Positions 1-10,399 of a stretch of 64,000 nt of DNA are shown piece by piece. Position numbers and translations under genes: made by a program. Position 1 is the first letter of the stretch. Each line of letters starts with the position of its first letter. Source of the DNA: Cotesia glomerata (lineage: Eukaryota > Arthropoda > Insecta > Hymenoptera > Braconidae); contig NC_058161.1 in the NCBI RefSeq assembly GCF_020080835.1, positions 11,535,297-11,599,296 of the forward strand, written 5' to 3'. The notes beneath the pieces were generated by a model that did no database searches, had not been told where the DNA came from, and saw only the letters and a list, made by a program, of their open reading frames with translations.

Positions 1-1024
1 AAGAATCAACCGTTTTTGATCGGACCGACGGCGATCGACGTGGTTTCTTGCTGATGTTAAGAGCTGATCAGTTTTTAAAATTGATCAGTAAAGCCGTTTA
101 AAAGTAATTCCAAAAAAACTGCATTTGAAAAAAAATTTTTTTTAGTTTTTTTTTGGTTTCTCGGAATCTACCTGCCTAAACCGGTTCAAAATCACAGGAA
201 ATCTAAGTTTGATGGAAGTCTTTAAAACGCCACTAGCTTGGTTTCAATCGGTCAAGCCGTTCAAAAGTTATAAGCAGTTTACATACGGCCACACACACAT
301 ACATACAGACATACGGACATCATTGCGGAAACATTCGGGGAAGGTTCCTAGAATCTCAAAAAGATCGGAACCTACGAAACAGCGTTTCAAAGAGTTCCTT
401 TAAACTTAGATTTACAGATTTCCTATTATTTTGAACCGATTTGGACCGGTAGATTCCGAGAAATCTCAAAAAAACTAAGAAAAATAATTTTTTTAAATGT
501 GTTTTTTTTTTGAATAACTTTTAAACGGCTTGAACGATCAACTCCAAAAACTAATCAGCTCGTAACCTTGAAAAATCACGTCGATCGCCGCTAATCCGGT
601 TAAAATCAGTTGATTTGTTCGAGAGATATCGTGAACGAAAGAAAACCAGAAAAAGGGTTTTTTTCGGAATTACTCCGAAATTCCTAGTTCGATCAATTTA
701 AACTTAAAGATTCTTCATGAGGCTTAAAAAACTGCGTCGAATACCGTCAACCGCGTTAAAATCGGTTGATTCATTCAAAAGTTATTTCGGTTTGAAAATT
801 CAAAAAATAGTATTCTATGAAACTTCTATCAAACTTTTGAGCTTGAAGAGTTCAATAGCATAAAAAAGCCATTTCTTTGAGCTCGGAGAGCTCAAAATAA
901 CACAAAAATTGTATTTTTGAGCTCGAAGAGCTCAAAAAAGTCATAAGTGCAATTTTAAGCGCTTAGGTATGGAATTAGCGGGTAGTTGCAGGGATGGCCT
1001 TCAGGGTCAACCATGTTGCTAATT
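1..1024 (+). repeat. Foldback repeat, copy 1 (left arm cut by window edge)
   Basis: The left part (1-280) is the reverse complement, with divergence, of the right part (about 400-1,020). The two meet at a short AC-rich centre near 283-330 (CACACACATACATACAGACA). The right end carries the family's terminal block, GGATGGCCTTCAGGGTCAACC at about 992-1,012. Inside the arm are paired short palindromes of the form TTGAGCTC-nnn-GAGCTCAA. The same arm sequence recurs at 8,530-9,045, 18,068-18,375, 49,291-49,980 and 55,630-55,782. No coding capacity is seen, so it is a non-autonomous element. Confidence 0.75.
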
Positions 1025-1203
1025 TTTAACTTCCACTAAGAAAATCGAAGATTTTCGAAAAATCGGGGAGTTTTTGTTTTCACCCCGTTTTGCAAAAATC
1101 GAGGTTTTAACAGATCTCGACGTTTTGAAGCCCTAAGAAGCTTTTCTGACTATTTTTTCGATGATGTCCGTACGTCTGTATGTGTATGTGTGTGCGCACG
1201 CGC

Positions 1204-1234
<31 letters not shown>

Positions 1235-1319
1235 TGTAAACCTCTTATAACTTTTGAACGGCTTGACCGATTTGATCACAGTTGGTGTCATTCGAAAGGT
1301 CTTCGCCAAACTTAGATTT

Positions 1320-1566
1320 CCTGTAAGTTTTTTTTTTTTTTATTTGTTTAAAGTCGCATAAACTACTAAGGTCATGAGCGACTACGGTAGGGGGTAAACT
1401 TTTGAGATTGGAACTCGTTTTATTTTTTGGGCTGAGCAGAATAATACACTTAAATATTGAAAATATTCATTGGTGTACGCCGGACTCGAACCCGGTCCAA
1501 TGCTTTGGTAAGCAAGGGCCGGATCCGATAGGGCTACTGCGCGCCTATTTTATATACCTGTAAGTT
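1320..1566 (-). mobile_element. tRNA-derived SINE with 10-bp target duplication
   Basis: The 10-bp sequence CCTGTAAGTT occurs at 1,320-1,329 and again at 1,557-1,566, flanking a 227-bp insert. On the minus strand the insert starts with a tRNA-like head (about 1,545-1,472). This has an A-box-like TAGCCCTATCGG and a B box GGGTTCGAGTCC. The insert ends in an A-rich tail, read on + as the T run after 1,329. The anticodon arm is not canonical, so this is a SINE head and not a working tRNA gene. The insertion lies in the right arm of a foldback element. Confidence 0.75.
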
Positions 1567-2080
1567 GGAACCGATTCGGACCAGTTGATTTCGAGAAATC
1601 GCAAAAAAAGTGAAAAAAAAAGTTGTTTTTTTTTTTTTCATTTTTTTTAAATAGTCTATAGTCACGTAAGTACTACAAACACGCCTTTTTTATCGTACGA
1701 CTTATTGGTTCATTTTTCTGCCTCATTTGCCCTCGGGCTTTTTTGTTGCAGATATTATTGCATGTGTCTTTTTGCAATCTTCCGAGATTGCTAAAATTCA
1801 TCAAGATTGTCCTACGACAGGCTGGTTAATAAATTTTTTTAAATATCACGCATTGGCTTTGGGGTTATGGTTTTCTAATGTGACGTGAACTTAGGTGTTT
1901 TTCTCGTGGGTCAGTGATATTAGTCTGTAGTCATTGCTACCGTTGTACTACCACGTACTGGCTACTACACCTTCACAGTTAGCAAAGTACTGCTGTCATT
2001 CCATAGATGTCATCACAAACCTTATTCATGCATCTATACCTTGGTTTGTTTATTTAGGTTCTAAATTCCTATTTTTGGCT

Positions 2081-3306
2081 ATGATTTGTGCTAGATGTAA
2101 GAGAGCTGTGATTAAATCGATTACTTGCAAAATCTGCAAACGTTCTTATCATCCTAGCTGTCATAAAGAGGTGTTAAAAATAAAACCACCAAATGACTGT
2201 TGTGTAAAATCGTCCCACACACCACTATCGCCGAGTGATTCACAATCTACAACCCACGACCCGATTGCTCGTTCCAGCATACTAAGACCTTCAAGTCTTA
2301 CAAGTCTAAAACGTAAACAGTCATCTCAATCTAGCTGTAAATCATTGAATGTGTCACCAGGTACACCACCAGTCTCAGTTGAGGACTCTGTTTTTTTGTC
2401 ACCAGCTGCTGCAAACTCTCCGTAAATGACTGAAACATCTTCAGAGAAACCAGACTGGTCAAGTCTAAATATGGATGAAAAATTGAATTTAATATTGGAC
2501 ATGTCATTCAAAAACAGTCAAAATATACAAATTGTCTTAGAAAATTTAAATAAACCCAACCAAGACATCAAAGACCTGTCCAGAAATATTGTAAAGAACA
2601 TAAACAAAATCAGAAAATTATCGGAAGATTTAAGTGCCGTAAACAGAACATTAGTTGAAATTACCAAATCTCACGCAGAAGCTACAGAAGAAATAAAAAA
2701 AATAGCAAACGAAGTTATAATATTATAATATTGAAATCCAAAATGGAGTCGTTGATAGAAAAAAACAATCAAATTATTGATACTCATAAATCATCTCAGT
2801 TGTTGATATCCGGAGTACCAGATCAAGTCAAAAATGAATTAACATCAAGTCAAATAATTAATCAAATCTTCACTAAACTTGAAGTCGGAAATCTCACAAA
2901 TGATGTTTTAAGTATTCGGGAATTCAAAAACAAGAAAAATTCAAACAGATCAGAAACTAAGCAATCATTGCATTCTTTTATCTTAAGTTTAAAATCCTCA
3001 CAAGTATGTGACTATATCATAGATGTGAAGCGTCGTGCTAGAAAACTTCTGGCAGAAGATATTTTCACGATCAGCTCAGAAATCTCTTCAAGTGGACAAG
3101 TATTTATAAATGAGTTTCTCCATTCAGATACCTACAATCTTCTAAACAAAGTCAAGGCTAAAGCTAAAGAGCTAAAATTCAAATTTGTCTGGGTGTTTGA
3201 AGTTACCATCTATATCAAGAAAGACGATGACTCTTCGAAGATACCAATTCTTACGGAAGTTGACTTAAATAAACTTACAATAAAGTTACCTAGCCCATAT
3301 TGCTGA
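2081..3306 (+). pseudogene. LINE ORF1, PHD-finger nucleic-acid binding protein (broken)
   Basis: The reading frame opens at 1,934, but the ATG at 2,081 is the likelier start because the product then begins MICARC, the first Cys pair of a PHD-like finger. The finger continues with CKIC, HPSCH and a CC pair near residue 37. A low-complexity Ser/Thr/Pro stretch follows, then a coiled-coil-like segment (2,426-2,728) and a conserved-looking C-terminal half (2,731-3,306). The frame is broken by TAA at 2,423-2,425 and by a frameshift near 2,728. PHD-type ORF1 proteins are known from CR1/L2-group LINEs, where they bind the RNA; that role is inferred here from family. Confidence 0.65.
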
Positions 3307-4544
3307 ACTTGAGCTTCTAGTAAACGAGTTAAAGCCACACATTATCTCTGTTGTTAAAACCTGGCTAAATCCAGATGTATTCATCTCTCTTAAAGATTAC
3401 ACTACCATACGACGATATAGAGGACTATTAAATTGCAATGGTCGTTACACAAGAGGTGGTGGAGTGGCTTATTTTATCCATAATTCTTTAAGGTCTAAAA
3501 TACTCTATACCTCCGAGGTTAGAGACTTAAATCACCCAGAGTATATAATAATAGATGTTACTTTACCATGTAGATCTCACATTCTTCTATCATCGATCTA
3601 TAGAAGGGCCCAAGGTGAAAATCTTGATGATTTCTTTGTCAAATTTAGTAAATACTACCCTCTTTATAAAAACATAGCGATAATGGGTGACCTAAATTGC
3701 AATCTCCTCAAATCTGATCAATCATCTGAAGTCATTCATTCTGGAAACTGCCCTTTTTTGTATACCTTATGGTCCCACCTATCACACAAACGAAGTGGAC
3801 TCCTGGTTGGATGTAATCATTATTGACAGTCAAGATAAACTGGGCAATTATTCAAAGTCGCCGACGCCTTTCATTGGTAGTCATGACTATCTCTTTTGTG
3901 AATACAAATTGGAACCACCGGTAAAGTATACAAAGAGTGTTAGATTTCGTGACTTCAGAACTTATGATCGTATGGCATTAACACAAAATCTACATCAGAA
4001 ACTAAATTTAACTGATCTTAACTGTGAGGACTTAGACCCAAATGAGCTTGTGCTTTACTTCTTGGATTCAGTCACAAACTGTCTGGATGACGCTGCACCA
4101 TTCAAGGAAAAAACGCTAAATCGTCCTCATAGCCCATGGTTAACGAAAAATCTTAAAAAAGAATTTCGCGAGCGTGATGCTCTTTACAAGCGTGCGCGTC
4201 GTACTGGAGATCTAAATCTACTTGTGATCGATAAAAATACTAGAAAGAGTTTAAAAATTAAGCTAAATATTGCCAGAGACAACTACTTTAAAAATATAGT
4301 AGAAAATAAAATGCATCAATCTAATATTTGGGCTTGTCTAAAACGAATGAGAATCACAAAAACTAAGAAAATGTCACCGCTGGATTATTTCACTGCTGAT
4401 GATTTAAACAATTACTATGCAAATATCCTTAGAAAACATCCTTCTTCCTCACAAGAATTTATTCATGATCTACCTTTACATGCTTTGAGAAAAGTAAATT
4501 GTATTTTTAATTGGTCGGAAGTAGATATAGTTGATATGACCATG

Positions 4545-6665
4545 CAACATAGATATCGTCATGGCGACCCCAGGAACCCAACACTGTCTCAAGATTCATT
4601 TTTGTATTATATGTTTATTTAATTTGTTTATTTAGTTAACTTTATTTAAGGTGTGTTTTATTATTTTTGTTATTCGTGTGACGCACCCGGCGACTTGGGT
4701 ATGTTATGCCGGCTGAGCCGGCGCAGGAGGGCATTAAAGAGCCGAAATTTATTGTTTATTTATATCTTTTGTTATTGTTTTTTTTAATGGTTAACTAAAG
4801 ACCATGTATATGTATGAACCTATATGAAATTTGGAATTTTGCCGATAAAATCCGACGAAGGAAAATTATTTTGCCCCGCGCATATCGTTTTTTTGGGCAT
4901 AACGAGGATTGTTTATTACAATTATTGTTAAGTATGTATTATTTATGTTAAATTTTGGTATGCGCTAAATGTCCGCCAGGATAGGCTCGAATTTTGGAGA
5001 ATCCAAAATCGTAAGAATTGGCCTGGAGAACGCCGTGTAAATTATTTTATTGCGCCGTAGGATGGCCGTAAAAACGCCAAAATTATTCTAAGTCCCGGGC
5101 AAAAATTAGTGAGGGAAATAATTTTGTGCAAAATTAATTATTGAAAATGAAATTTCGAAATTAAAAACTTAGAATTAATTGACGTTTTTCGAGCTTCCAA
5201 ACCTGGCGATAGGTGTTTAAAACGATCCTTCCGTTTCGTTGCAAGTGACTTTTTGGAAAAATGATAAAGTCCCAAATTTGTCGCGGAAAAAGACATCCAG
5301 TACCACTGAGACGATTTTCCCTGTGGAGGCTATCCAGAAGGGAAAAACGCTAAGGAACTCAAGTTACCCAGAGTACGACTGTACCAAGGTAAGTGGAGCT
5401 CTTCTCTTCAGGGTATTACGGACTCCCCGTACTCCGACCTTCTGTCAGGGTGCGGCAGGTGATCATAGTCGAGTAGGAGGGATCGAGCTGGAGGCTATCC
5501 TCTCGATCCTTGGGGACGGCGATTAGGAGGTCGAGGAAGTTGGCTAGATACCTCGACTTCGGGGACCTGGGTGGCAGCACCGCGGGAGAAGGGAGTTGGA
5601 GACTATCCTCTCGTTTCTCCGGGGGAATCCCGAGTAGAAAATTAACCCACTAGCGCCGCGAACTGGAGAACGCGATTTTTTGGAAAACCCCGGACGGTCG
5701 GTAAAACAGAAAACGATCGCACAAAAAAGTAGACAAACAGGTTCCTGTTTTACCATCAGTCGGTAAACCGGGAAAATACCGGGAAGCTCGGATTTGGACG
5801 AATGAGTGTGTCTACTATTTTGTAAAGGTGATAGAAGGTTTTCCTTTCATCACGATGTGTAATTATTGTTACTAAATAAAAGATTTCTATTGTTTCTTCT
5901 ATTACGTTTGTTATGGTTTGATTGGACAATCCCCTTTTTGACCCTGGACATCGGCGAGCTCTAAATTCGAGCCGGGGATTTATTGATACTGTCTAGTACG
6001 GTCTATTTTAGGATTTTTTTGGATCAAGCGAAACTGGACTCGGGTTAATTTAGTTCTGAGCAAGGCCTCGTGACGTTGTCAAAATAATTTGGCAACGCAA
6101 GTAAGCTCAAAGATTCGGGGACTAGGATGGACAGAAGAACGAACGAACGAGACTCTTGTAAGGGGGATAGGTGTTACGGCTCAAACAGGTCTTACGGCTG
6201 CACCTCCCCGCATGGGCCCCGCTGGTAACTGGTCGGGTTGTTATTATATTACCGATCAGGCCAACGCAGTCGTTGAATGGGTTGATACAGTTTACTAAGT
6301 ACGAGAACAGATTGACATTAAAATCAACTCAATTCACATCTGTCCTATGATAGCGTAAATGCTTGAGGACAGGTGTTTTCCTTGCCGGCAAACTTGGCTG
6401 GGTATTTCCTATCTGTGGGTAGGACAATTATACGTGCGTTTATAGCTCTTTTGAGCCCAGGAAACGGCCTCTTCGGAGGTAGGCGAAAGCCTCACCATAT
6501 ATTCTTCGGGTTAATTTAGTTGCGTGTATAGCTCTTTTGAGCCCAGGAAACGGCCTCTTCGGAGGTAGGCGAAAGCCTCGCCATATATTCTTCGGGTTAA
6601 TTTAGTTAATTTAGATAATAAAAGGGACTAAAATCCCTATTATCACCAATTTTACCCGTTACAAC
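4545..6665 (+). mobile_element. LTR-like element inserted in the LINE (probable solo LTR)
   Basis: LINE ORF2 coding sequence stops near 4,545 and resumes right after CCCGTTACA at 6,656-6,664. A candidate 5' terminus, TGTGACGCACCCGG, lies at about 4,677. It roughly mirrors the 3' terminus (TGTGACG against TGTAACG read in reverse). A poly(A) signal AATAAA lies near 5,876, followed by a GC-rich segment ending CGAGCCGGGGA. No gag or pol is present. The block 4,980-5,980 is related to the element at 16,375-17,632. The exact left edge and target duplication are not resolved, so the LTR call is an inference. Confidence 0.5.
6435..6608 (+). repeat. Tandem duplication, two 87-bp units
   Basis: Two nearly identical units beginning TGCGT-TATAGCTCTTTTGAG start at 6,435 and 6,521 and end in CTTCGGGTTAATTTAGTT. 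They lie near the right end of the LTR-like element. One unit reads GCCTCACC where the other reads GCCTCGCC. Confidence 0.85.
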
Positions 6666-9600
6666 CAAAAGCCTCCAATTGACATTGCAGAAATCCAAAG
6701 GACAAAGTCCAGATGGTCTTAATTTAAAGTGGTTAAAAGATCACTTACCACAAATATCCATCATCCTCACGACTATTTTAATTGTTCACTGGACTCAAAT
6801 ATATTTCCGGATGTTTGGAAATCGGTGTTCATCGTTCCACTAAATAAGATAAATCCACCAAAGTCTATGTCAGATACACGACCGATAGCAAACCTTTCTC
6901 ATCTTGCTAAAGTCTTTGAACGCATTGTTGCCAACCAATTGGTAAATTATCTTGAAACAAACAATTTACTAGATGATCATCAGTCAGGTTTCAAGAAACA
7001 CCAGAGCACTCAAGCAGCATTATTACTATTAACTGATGAAATTCGGAAAGCCATAGATAGAGATGTTCTAACATATCTTCTATTATTTGACTTCTCAAAG
7101 GCTTTTGATTATGTGGATCCAAAAGTCCTATTTACTACGATGTATGAGATGAGTTTTTCGATAGAAGTCATTTTTTGGTTTCAATCTTATCTCACATTTA
7201 GATCTCAAGCTGTCTTGGAATCTGATTGCAATCTTTCAAATTTCATCAGCACTACTTCGGTTGTTCCACAAGGATCTATTCTAAGTCCTATCCTCTTCCT
7301 GATTGTTATAAATGGAGCGTCAAAGCGGCTCAGGTTCTCGAAGCATGGTCTTTTTGCTGACGACAAGTATGCATACCTTCATTTCAAACTTTTTCAACTA
7401 AAAGAAGCAACATATAAGCTAGAATCAGATGCACAAGCTGTTGCAGATTGGGCGAAAGAAAATAATGTCGAAATAAGTTTTAAAAAGACTAAAGTTATGA
7501 TACTAGGTAGCAACAGAAAATTAAAATTATTAGAAAATTGTGATCTACCCCAACTCATCATTGATGGAAATATTATCCCATATGTAACATCAACCAAACT
7601 TCTAGGCATTCATTTGTCAAACAACCTCTCTTGGGATGTACATGTTGCACATGTTGCTCGAAAAGTTTATGCATCATTGAATAGTTTGAAGTACAAGAAA
7701 AATATTCTTCCAACTACCACTCGAAAGCTTCTAGTGACTAGTACCATCTTACCCATCATTGATTATTGTGCTCTTGTATTGCTTGATTCATCAAAGAGAC
7801 TAGATTATAAACTGCAACGGATGGTAAATAATGCAATCAGATTTATCTTCAACTTGAAACGTGATGAGCATATAAAACCTCACAGACGCTCTTTAAACTG
7901 GCTTAGTGTCAAACTCAAAATAATTTACTATCTAGCCTGTTTCCTTTATAAATTACTAAGTTCAGGTGAACCGAAGTTCTTAAGAAACATGTTTATTGAA
8001 GAAGAAGCTGTTAGAAGAAGAAGCTATTAGACGGTCAGATAGATTAGCTGCAAAATACAACAATATTACCTTCAAGATGCCAAACTTCGCTACCACTACC
8101 TATGAACACTCATTTATATCATCTATACGACTTTGGCGAGATCTACCACCAGACCTCATCAACATAACAACTCTAAAATCTTTTAAATCTAAAGCTTTTG
8201 ATTTCTTCATAAATCTTGACTTCGAAAATCAGTAAACTTACATAAAATAGAAATCAAAATTCTTCTACAGTCTCAAATTTCTTTTTTTTTTCTTTCTCTT
8301 TTTTTTTTTTTTTTTCTTTAAACATTAAATTCAATTTTAAACTTTAACTTAATTTGTAAATATTTGGATAAGTGTTAAATAAGTATTTATTATTTCTGTA
8401 CAATATTTGTGATAAATTACTGGCTATTGTGAATTATACGTGAACTTATATCTAAATTAAACAATTAAATTGTATTAAGTTTGCCATTTGGCTTCTGCCT
8501 TGGCATTAAAACTAAATAAATAAAATAAAATATCTCTGAATTGGCTAAACCGATCGACTTAAAAAACTAATCAGCTCTTAACCTTGAAAACCCGCATCGA
8601 TCGCCACCAAAAGCGTCAGAATCGGTTGATGCGTTCGTGAGATATCGTTGTCGAAAAAAATCTAAAAAAGTGTTTTTTTGTAATAACTCCGAAATTTTTC
8701 ATCAGATCAATTTTTTTGTTGAGAATTATTTATAGAACTTAAAAAACTACATCGATTGCCACTAATCGCGTGCAAATAGGTCAATTCATTCAAAAGTTAT
8801 AGCAGTTTAAAAATTAAAAAAAAAAATCGTGTTTCATCGAACTGTGTTAAGATTTTTGAATTCGAAGAGCTCAAAATCATAGGAAAGCTATCTCTTTGAG
8901 CTCGGAGAGCTCAAAATAACACATAAACTGTATTTTTGAGCTCAAAAACATCACAAATGCAATTTTAAGCGCTTAGGTACGAAATGAGCGGGAAGTTGCA
9001 AGGATGGCCTTCAGGGTCAACCGTTTTCCTAATTTTTTTTTTATTATGAATATTGGGTTAATAAATTAGAAAGAACAAAAAAATCCAATGAAGGTAATGA
9101 TTTTTTAATAAAAGTAATAGTTGTATGTATTCAACTTTATCATGTGTAATTATAATTTTTGTATAAATTAAACATTATCATGCACAATCATACAAAAATC
9201 TATGCTTATTCATACGATTCTATGTATAATCGGGCTTGGCCAAAAAGTATGAATCAGGTATGATTATAAACAGCCATTCTTAGTTATGTCAATTCACGCT
9301 TGCCCTTAAATTTTAATCTATGTTATTATTTCTGACATTTATAGAATACTAGCTGTATATATACTCGCCCGCTCCACTAGGCACTTAATAGAATTGTATT
9401 TTGAGATCTAGACTTGAAATTCAATTGGAGTATTGTTTTGACTTGCACAGATTCCAAACTCTATCGGATTGGCCTGTACTTTTTATCCATGTCATCATTC
9501 TAGCTAATATTCATTGTAATTTTCAATGTACAATCACTATAACATTCCCGTAGCTTTCTCCAAAAATGAATATTAATTGACACGAAGAAAAAAATTTGAA

Positions 9601-9719
9601 ATGAGCATTGAAAGTTTCAGTTAAAGTAATTGCAGGTCTCATAAGTAAAATTAAAATCTGTCTAGCTTAAAGTGTGACGAATTTTGCCGTTGATTAAAAT
9701 TTTTCCCGTTACACTAAAT

Positions 9720-10160
9720 TTTCATAGAAAATTATTTGTACATCCAGTATTATATTACAATCACTTTTATGTATTTTCATTTGTAAAATACAATTAAGAA
9801 TGTCTTATAACTAAATGGTATCAAATGGATTATTCAGATTGGACTTTTATTTCAAGTCCAATATTATGTATCTGGATGTACTCAGATGTAGCTATAGGCC
9901 TGTATAGGAATATCCGATATAAAAATAAGAGTATTTTAATGTATTTTTATCTGTAAATAACAATTAGAACTTCCTTAAAGCTATATGAGATCGAATAGAC
10001 TATCCATACCAAATTTTTATTCCAGGTTTAATGTTACATATTTGAATACATCTAGGTGTAGCTGTGGGCCTCTACAAGAACATTCCATACAGTAATACAG
10101 ATAATTCTATATATTTTTATCTGCAAATAACTATTGAAAGGACTTCAGAGCTCTATAAGA
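9720..10160. repeat. Diverged tandem repeat, about 170-bp unit, three copies
   Basis: Corresponding points ACAATTAAGA (9,790), ACAATTAGAA (9,960) and AACTATTGAA (about 10,128) are spaced 168-170 bp apart. They are followed in parallel by TTTTTATTYCAAGTYYAAT and GATGTAGCTATAGGCCTGTA-type segments. Copies are clearly diverged, so the array is old. Confidence 0.6.
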
Positions 10161-10399
10161 AACGTTTTTTTTTTTCACGGTTATTTTTTATCATATCCAC
10201 ATCACTTTCTTCAGTGCCAGAAACTAGTTTCGAAACTGGAGGAAATTTGGTACGCTGACTATCTATAGTCTGTTGAAGTTTTTCTTCAGTTTCTGAAAAA
10301 CAAGACAGGGACAAAAACTGATTAAAAACTATTTCTTCTTTAGAGTTTTTTTTAAAGAAACAAAAAATAATCAATAGATATCTGATAATTTACATTTTG

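Larger units (their letters stand above)
3307..8235 (+). pseudogene. LINE ORF2, endonuclease plus reverse transcriptase (interrupted)
   Basis: The endonuclease part runs over about 3,307-4,100. It has VVKTWLNPDV near 3,350, RGGGVAYFI at 3,452-3,478, the metal-site MGDLN at about 3,683 and GSHDYL near 3,870. The segment to about 4,540 is a linker rich in basic residues. After the LTR-like insertion, RT resumes at about 6,666 (SKGQSPDGL). It continues with RPIANLSHLAKVFERI, LLFDFSKAFD, VVPQGSILSPILF and FADDK in place of the usual F/YADD-T. Frameshifts lie near 3,800, 6,750 and 8,010. TAA at 8,233-8,235 ends the frame. It cannot make an intact enzyme. Confidence 0.75.
1656..8524 (+). mobile_element. 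CR1/L2-like non-LTR retrotransposon, decayed
   Basis: A full-length-looking LINE with 5' UTR (1,656-2,080), ORF1 with a PHD-like zinc finger, and ORF2 with apurinic-type endonuclease and reverse transcriptase. The 3' end has a tail of AAATAAATAA-type repeats at about 8,505-8,524 and no long poly(A). A short AAATA at both junctions is compatible with a target duplication. It is inserted in a foldback repeat and is itself interrupted by an LTR-like element (about 4,545-6,665). Clade assignment rests on the PHD-type ORF1 and on RT character; it was not tested by phylogeny. Confidence 0.75.
1025..9045 (+). repeat. Foldback repeat, copy 2, split by nested insertions
   Basis: A second foldback element starts just after copy 1. 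It has a different left arm (1,025-1,165, AACTTCC then AAAATCGAAGATTTTCG), a GC/GT microsatellite at about 1,180-1,237, and the family's right arm from 1,238. That arm is broken by a SINE (1,330-1,556) and, at about 1,655, by a CR1/L2-like LINE. It resumes at about 8,525 (AAAATATCTCTGAATTGGCT) and runs to the terminal GGCCTTCAGGGTCAACC block near 9,005-9,025. The uninterrupted copy at 18,068-18,375 shows the original continuity across both junctions. Confidence 0.7.

Noticed and set aside
5239..5526. Coding sequence in the LTR-like element
   Set aside because: No start context, no domain, and the related copy at 16,375-17,632 does not keep the frame.
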